DNA of 6,047 nt from Bacillota bacterium (GTDB lineage Bacteria > Bacillota > Clostridia > Christensenellales > CAG-138), in assembly GCA_023458355.1 (NCBI GenBank), contig JAEWZS010000197.1:1-6047 (forward strand), in the 5' to 3' direction. How positions within the stretch are numbered: position 1 is the stretch's first letter; each line of letters opens with the position of its first letter. Under the pieces are notes generated by a model. That model searched no databases. It was not told the origin of the DNA and worked only from the letters and a program-made list of their open reading frames with translations. Below are positions 4,794-6,047 of the stretch, piece after piece. The position numbers and the translations under genes were made by a program.

Positions 4794-5456
4794 TCAGTTT
4801 CCCCCTAATAAATAGATGGTTTTTCCCTCACGGCGGAGCATCCCATTTTGCTCTAGCTCCTCCATGACGCGGTAAAGCGACGCGCGGCTGATGGAAAGCG
4901 CGTTTGCAAGCGCATTCATGCCGTGCGGCAGATGCACCACTTTATCCTCAGCACTCTGCACGAGGTGGTTATAAAGCTTATCCGCTGCGGTCGGGCGGGC
5001 AATGCTTTCGATGCGGCCGGTGAGAAAGTGGACACGCCCCGTGAGATAAGCGATGTAGTTAAGCGCAAACTCGAAATGCTCCTGCATAAGCGTCGTAAGC
5101 CATGCCTCAGGAAACAGTACGGCCTTGCAGCCGCGCCGCGTGCGCACCTGAGTCACTGCCGATGCATCGTTTAAAAACATGGTTGCCGCACCAAATGCCT
5201 CCCCGGCTTTTAATACGCTCATGAACACGCCGTGGGAATCACCCTCCGTTTCCGCGTGCTTCAAGACATCTGCCTCACCCTCGACGATTACGCCGAGTGC
5301 ACGTAGATACGCCCCCGATGCCATCACGCTTTCACCTGCACGAAATGATTTCACCTGCGCTCCTTCGAGCGCACGCTGAAAAAACGCTTCGCCCATACCG
5401 GAAAATACCGTATTCCTTTTCCAATAGGACATCTCCGTTTCGTTTAAGCGCGTCAC
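4794..5456 (-). CDS. Crp/Fnr-family transcriptional regulator
   Basis: Probable DNA-binding regulator of the ABC operon it heads. The 220 residues comprise an N-terminal cyclic-nucleotide-binding-like beta-roll (about 15-120), a long dimer helix (about 121-155) and a C-terminal winged helix with HGMNALANALSISRASLYRV as helix-turn-helix (about 178-197), followed by the wing LRREGKTIYLL. The ligand pocket is degenerate: aligned with E. coli CRP, the phosphate-binding Glu72, Arg82 and Ser83 become Ala, Ala and Val, so cAMP binding is unlikely. Only one Cys is present, which argues against an FNR-type iron-sulfur cluster. The GTG at 5454-5456 is chosen because it is 8 bases from GGAGG (5465-5469); a GTG three codons upstream overlaps that site. 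It heads the operon behind its own promoter, divergent from motA. Confidence 0.9.
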   Translation of the reverse strand: MTRLNETEMSYWKRNTVFSGMGEAFFQRALEGAQVKSFRAGESVMASGAYLRALGVIVEGEADVLKHAETEGDSHGVFMSVLKAGEAFGAATMFLNDASAVTQVRTRRGCKAVLFPEAWLTTLMQEHFEFALNYIAYLTGRVHFLTGRIESIARPTAADKLYNHLVQSAEDKVVHLPHGMNALANALSISRASLYRVMEELEQNGMLRREGKTIYLLGGN

Positions 5457-5479
5457 CGTGTTCACCTCCGTGCAAGTGT

Positions 5480-5508
5480 ATTATATAAGACATTTTTATA
5501 GTCGTCAA
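5480..5508 (-). promoter_or_regulatory. Sigma-A promoter of the regulator/ABC transporter operon
   Basis: On the minus strand TTGACG (5503-5508) and a perfect TATAAT (5480-5485) are separated by exactly 17 bases. Only two positions seem imperfect or fewer over both boxes, so unregulated activity would be high, which makes repression by a bound protein plausible. The leader would be very short, about 15-20 bases. Confidence 0.75.
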
Positions 5509-5527
5509 GGCAATGCTCATAAAAATG
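5491..5527. promoter_or_regulatory. Inverted repeat spanning the -35 box of the regulator operon, candidate operator
   Basis: CATTTTTAT at 5491-5499 is the exact reverse complement of ATAAAAATG at 5519-5527, with 19 bases between. One arm lies in the promoter spacer and the other just upstream of the -35. The position suits a dimeric repressor, possibly the Crp/Fnr-like product itself. AT-rich repeats of this size can arise by chance in promoter DNA. Confidence 0.4.
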
Positions 5528-5545
5528 CAGCACGCTAAATTACTA

Positions 5546-5569
5546 TTTTTCTGCAATTTTGCAGAAAAA
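5546..5569. repeat. Perfect 10-bp palindrome in the divergent intergenic region
   Basis: TTTTTCTGCA (5546-5555) pairs with TGCAGAAAAA (5560-5569) around ATTT. No T-run follows the hairpin on either strand, so it is not a standard terminator. It lies between the two divergent promoters and could be a protein-binding site for motA or the regulator operon, or an insulating hairpin. Confidence 0.4.
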
Positions 5570-5603
5570 ATGATGTTACGTGACAGAGATAATGAATTTA
5601 TGT

Positions 5604-5631
5604 TAAGTTTTTCTCCGATTTGTGACGATAT
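5604..5631 (+). promoter_or_regulatory. SigD (sigma-28) type flagellar promoter of motA
   Basis: TAAG (5604-5607), a 16-base spacer, then GACGATAT (5624-5631). This matches the SigD consensus TAAA-N14-16-GCCGATAT at three of four and seven of eight bases. Its place 57 bases upstream of a motility gene start supports the call. Late-class flagellar genes such as motA are commonly SigD-dependent. Confidence 0.65.
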
Positions 5632-5688
5632 AAAGTAGTGATATCATGGCATCGCGGTTTACTGCGTCGTATATTGTGAGGTGGAAGA

Positions 5689-6047
5689 ATGGGTATAGCC
5701 ACAATCATCGGACTTTTACTCGGCTTTGGTTCGCTTCTTGCCGGCTTCTTTTTGGAGAAAGGCCAGCCGGAAATGCTGGTGCAAATCAGCCCGATCATCA
5801 TCATCTTCGGCGGAACGTTCGGTGCTACCTTCGTTTCCTACGGCATGGGGGATCTTTCGAAGATACCAAAGCTTCTGGGCAAAGCTTTTTCTAACCCTAA
5901 GATGTCGCTCGCCGAAACCATGAATACGATTGTTGACCTTTCTGTAAAAGCGAAGCGTGAAGGCATTCTTGTTCTCGAGTCCGTGGTGCGCGACGAGGCG
6001 TTTGTTAAGAAAAACGACCCGCTCCTTATAAAGGGGCTGAACCTCCT
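5689..6047 (+). CDS. motA: Flagellar motor stator protein MotA, 5' part only
   Basis: MotA with MotB forms the proton- or sodium-driven stator that turns the flagellar rotor. About 119 codons are visible; the family runs to roughly 260 residues, so the gene goes on past the right edge, probably followed by motB. The protein begins MGIATIIGLLLGFGSLLAGF, a first membrane helix (about 4-22), then PEMLVQISPIIIIFGGTFGA with the second helix (about 31-50), and the start of the cytoplasmic loop with IPKLLGKAF and a downstream AKREGILVLE, a segment conserved in MotA and its sodium-type homologue PomA. The ATG at 5689-5691 is preceded by GAGGTGG at good spacing. The sequence does not let me tell a proton from a sodium stator, so motP is a possible alternative name. 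Confidence 0.93.
   Translation, partial: MGIATIIGLLLGFGSLLAGFFLEKGQPEMLVQISPIIIIFGGTFGATFVSYGMGDLSKIPKLLGKAFSNPKMSLAETMNTIVDLSVKAKREGILVLESVVRDEAFVKKNDPLLIKGLNL

Noticed and set aside
4791..5500. Riboswitch (for example thiamine pyrophosphate) controlling the ABC importer
   Set aside because: The leader is too short, about 15-20 bases from the promoter to the first gene, and the gap before the binding-protein gene is 3 bases.
5598..5804. Minus-strand open frame over the motA start
   Set aside because: It lies opposite the clear MotA coding frame and the SigD promoter and has no recognisable protein features.

Overview
The window looks like chromosomal DNA from a flagellated bacterium of the Firmicutes, most likely class Clostridia. 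This rests on rpsJ-rplC-rplD reading like clostridial homologues, strong GGAGG ribosome binding sites, sigma-A type promoters, an RNHCP-family protein, and a motA gene behind a SigD-like promoter. The assignment is inference from protein style; no search was possible.

Layout. Bases 1-1370 hold the start of the S10 ribosomal protein operon on the minus strand: rpsJ (S10), rplC (L3) and the first part of rplD (L4), which runs off the left edge. A sigma-A promoter at 1567-1595 would drive it through a leader of roughly 190 nt. Bases 1600-1940 are non-coding and rich in hairpins. A small minus-strand gene for an RNHCP zinc-ribbon-like protein follows (1940-2269) with its own promoter. Bases 2270-2548 are again non-coding, with a second hairpin array. 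Bases 2549-5456 are a compact minus-strand operon, transcribed in the order Crp/Fnr-like regulator, substrate-binding lipoprotein, permease, ATPase. It is a complete nitrate/sulfonate/taurine-type (NMT1/SsuA-like) ABC importer with its probable local regulator. A 232-base divergent intergenic region separates it from plus-strand motA, which runs off the right edge.

The most unusual content is the two hairpin arrays at about 1693-1941 and 2369-2547. They are two copies of one element in the same orientation, each lying directly 3' of a minus-strand gene. Several sub-blocks match in sequence. Others have quite different stem sequences but identical arm lengths, loop lengths and spacing, so pairing is kept by compensatory change. 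All six non-Watson-Crick pairs I found are G-U in the plus-strand sense, which hints that the plus strand is the one that folds. I do not recognise this as a named family.

No tRNA, rRNA, CRISPR array, transposase or phage gene was seen.
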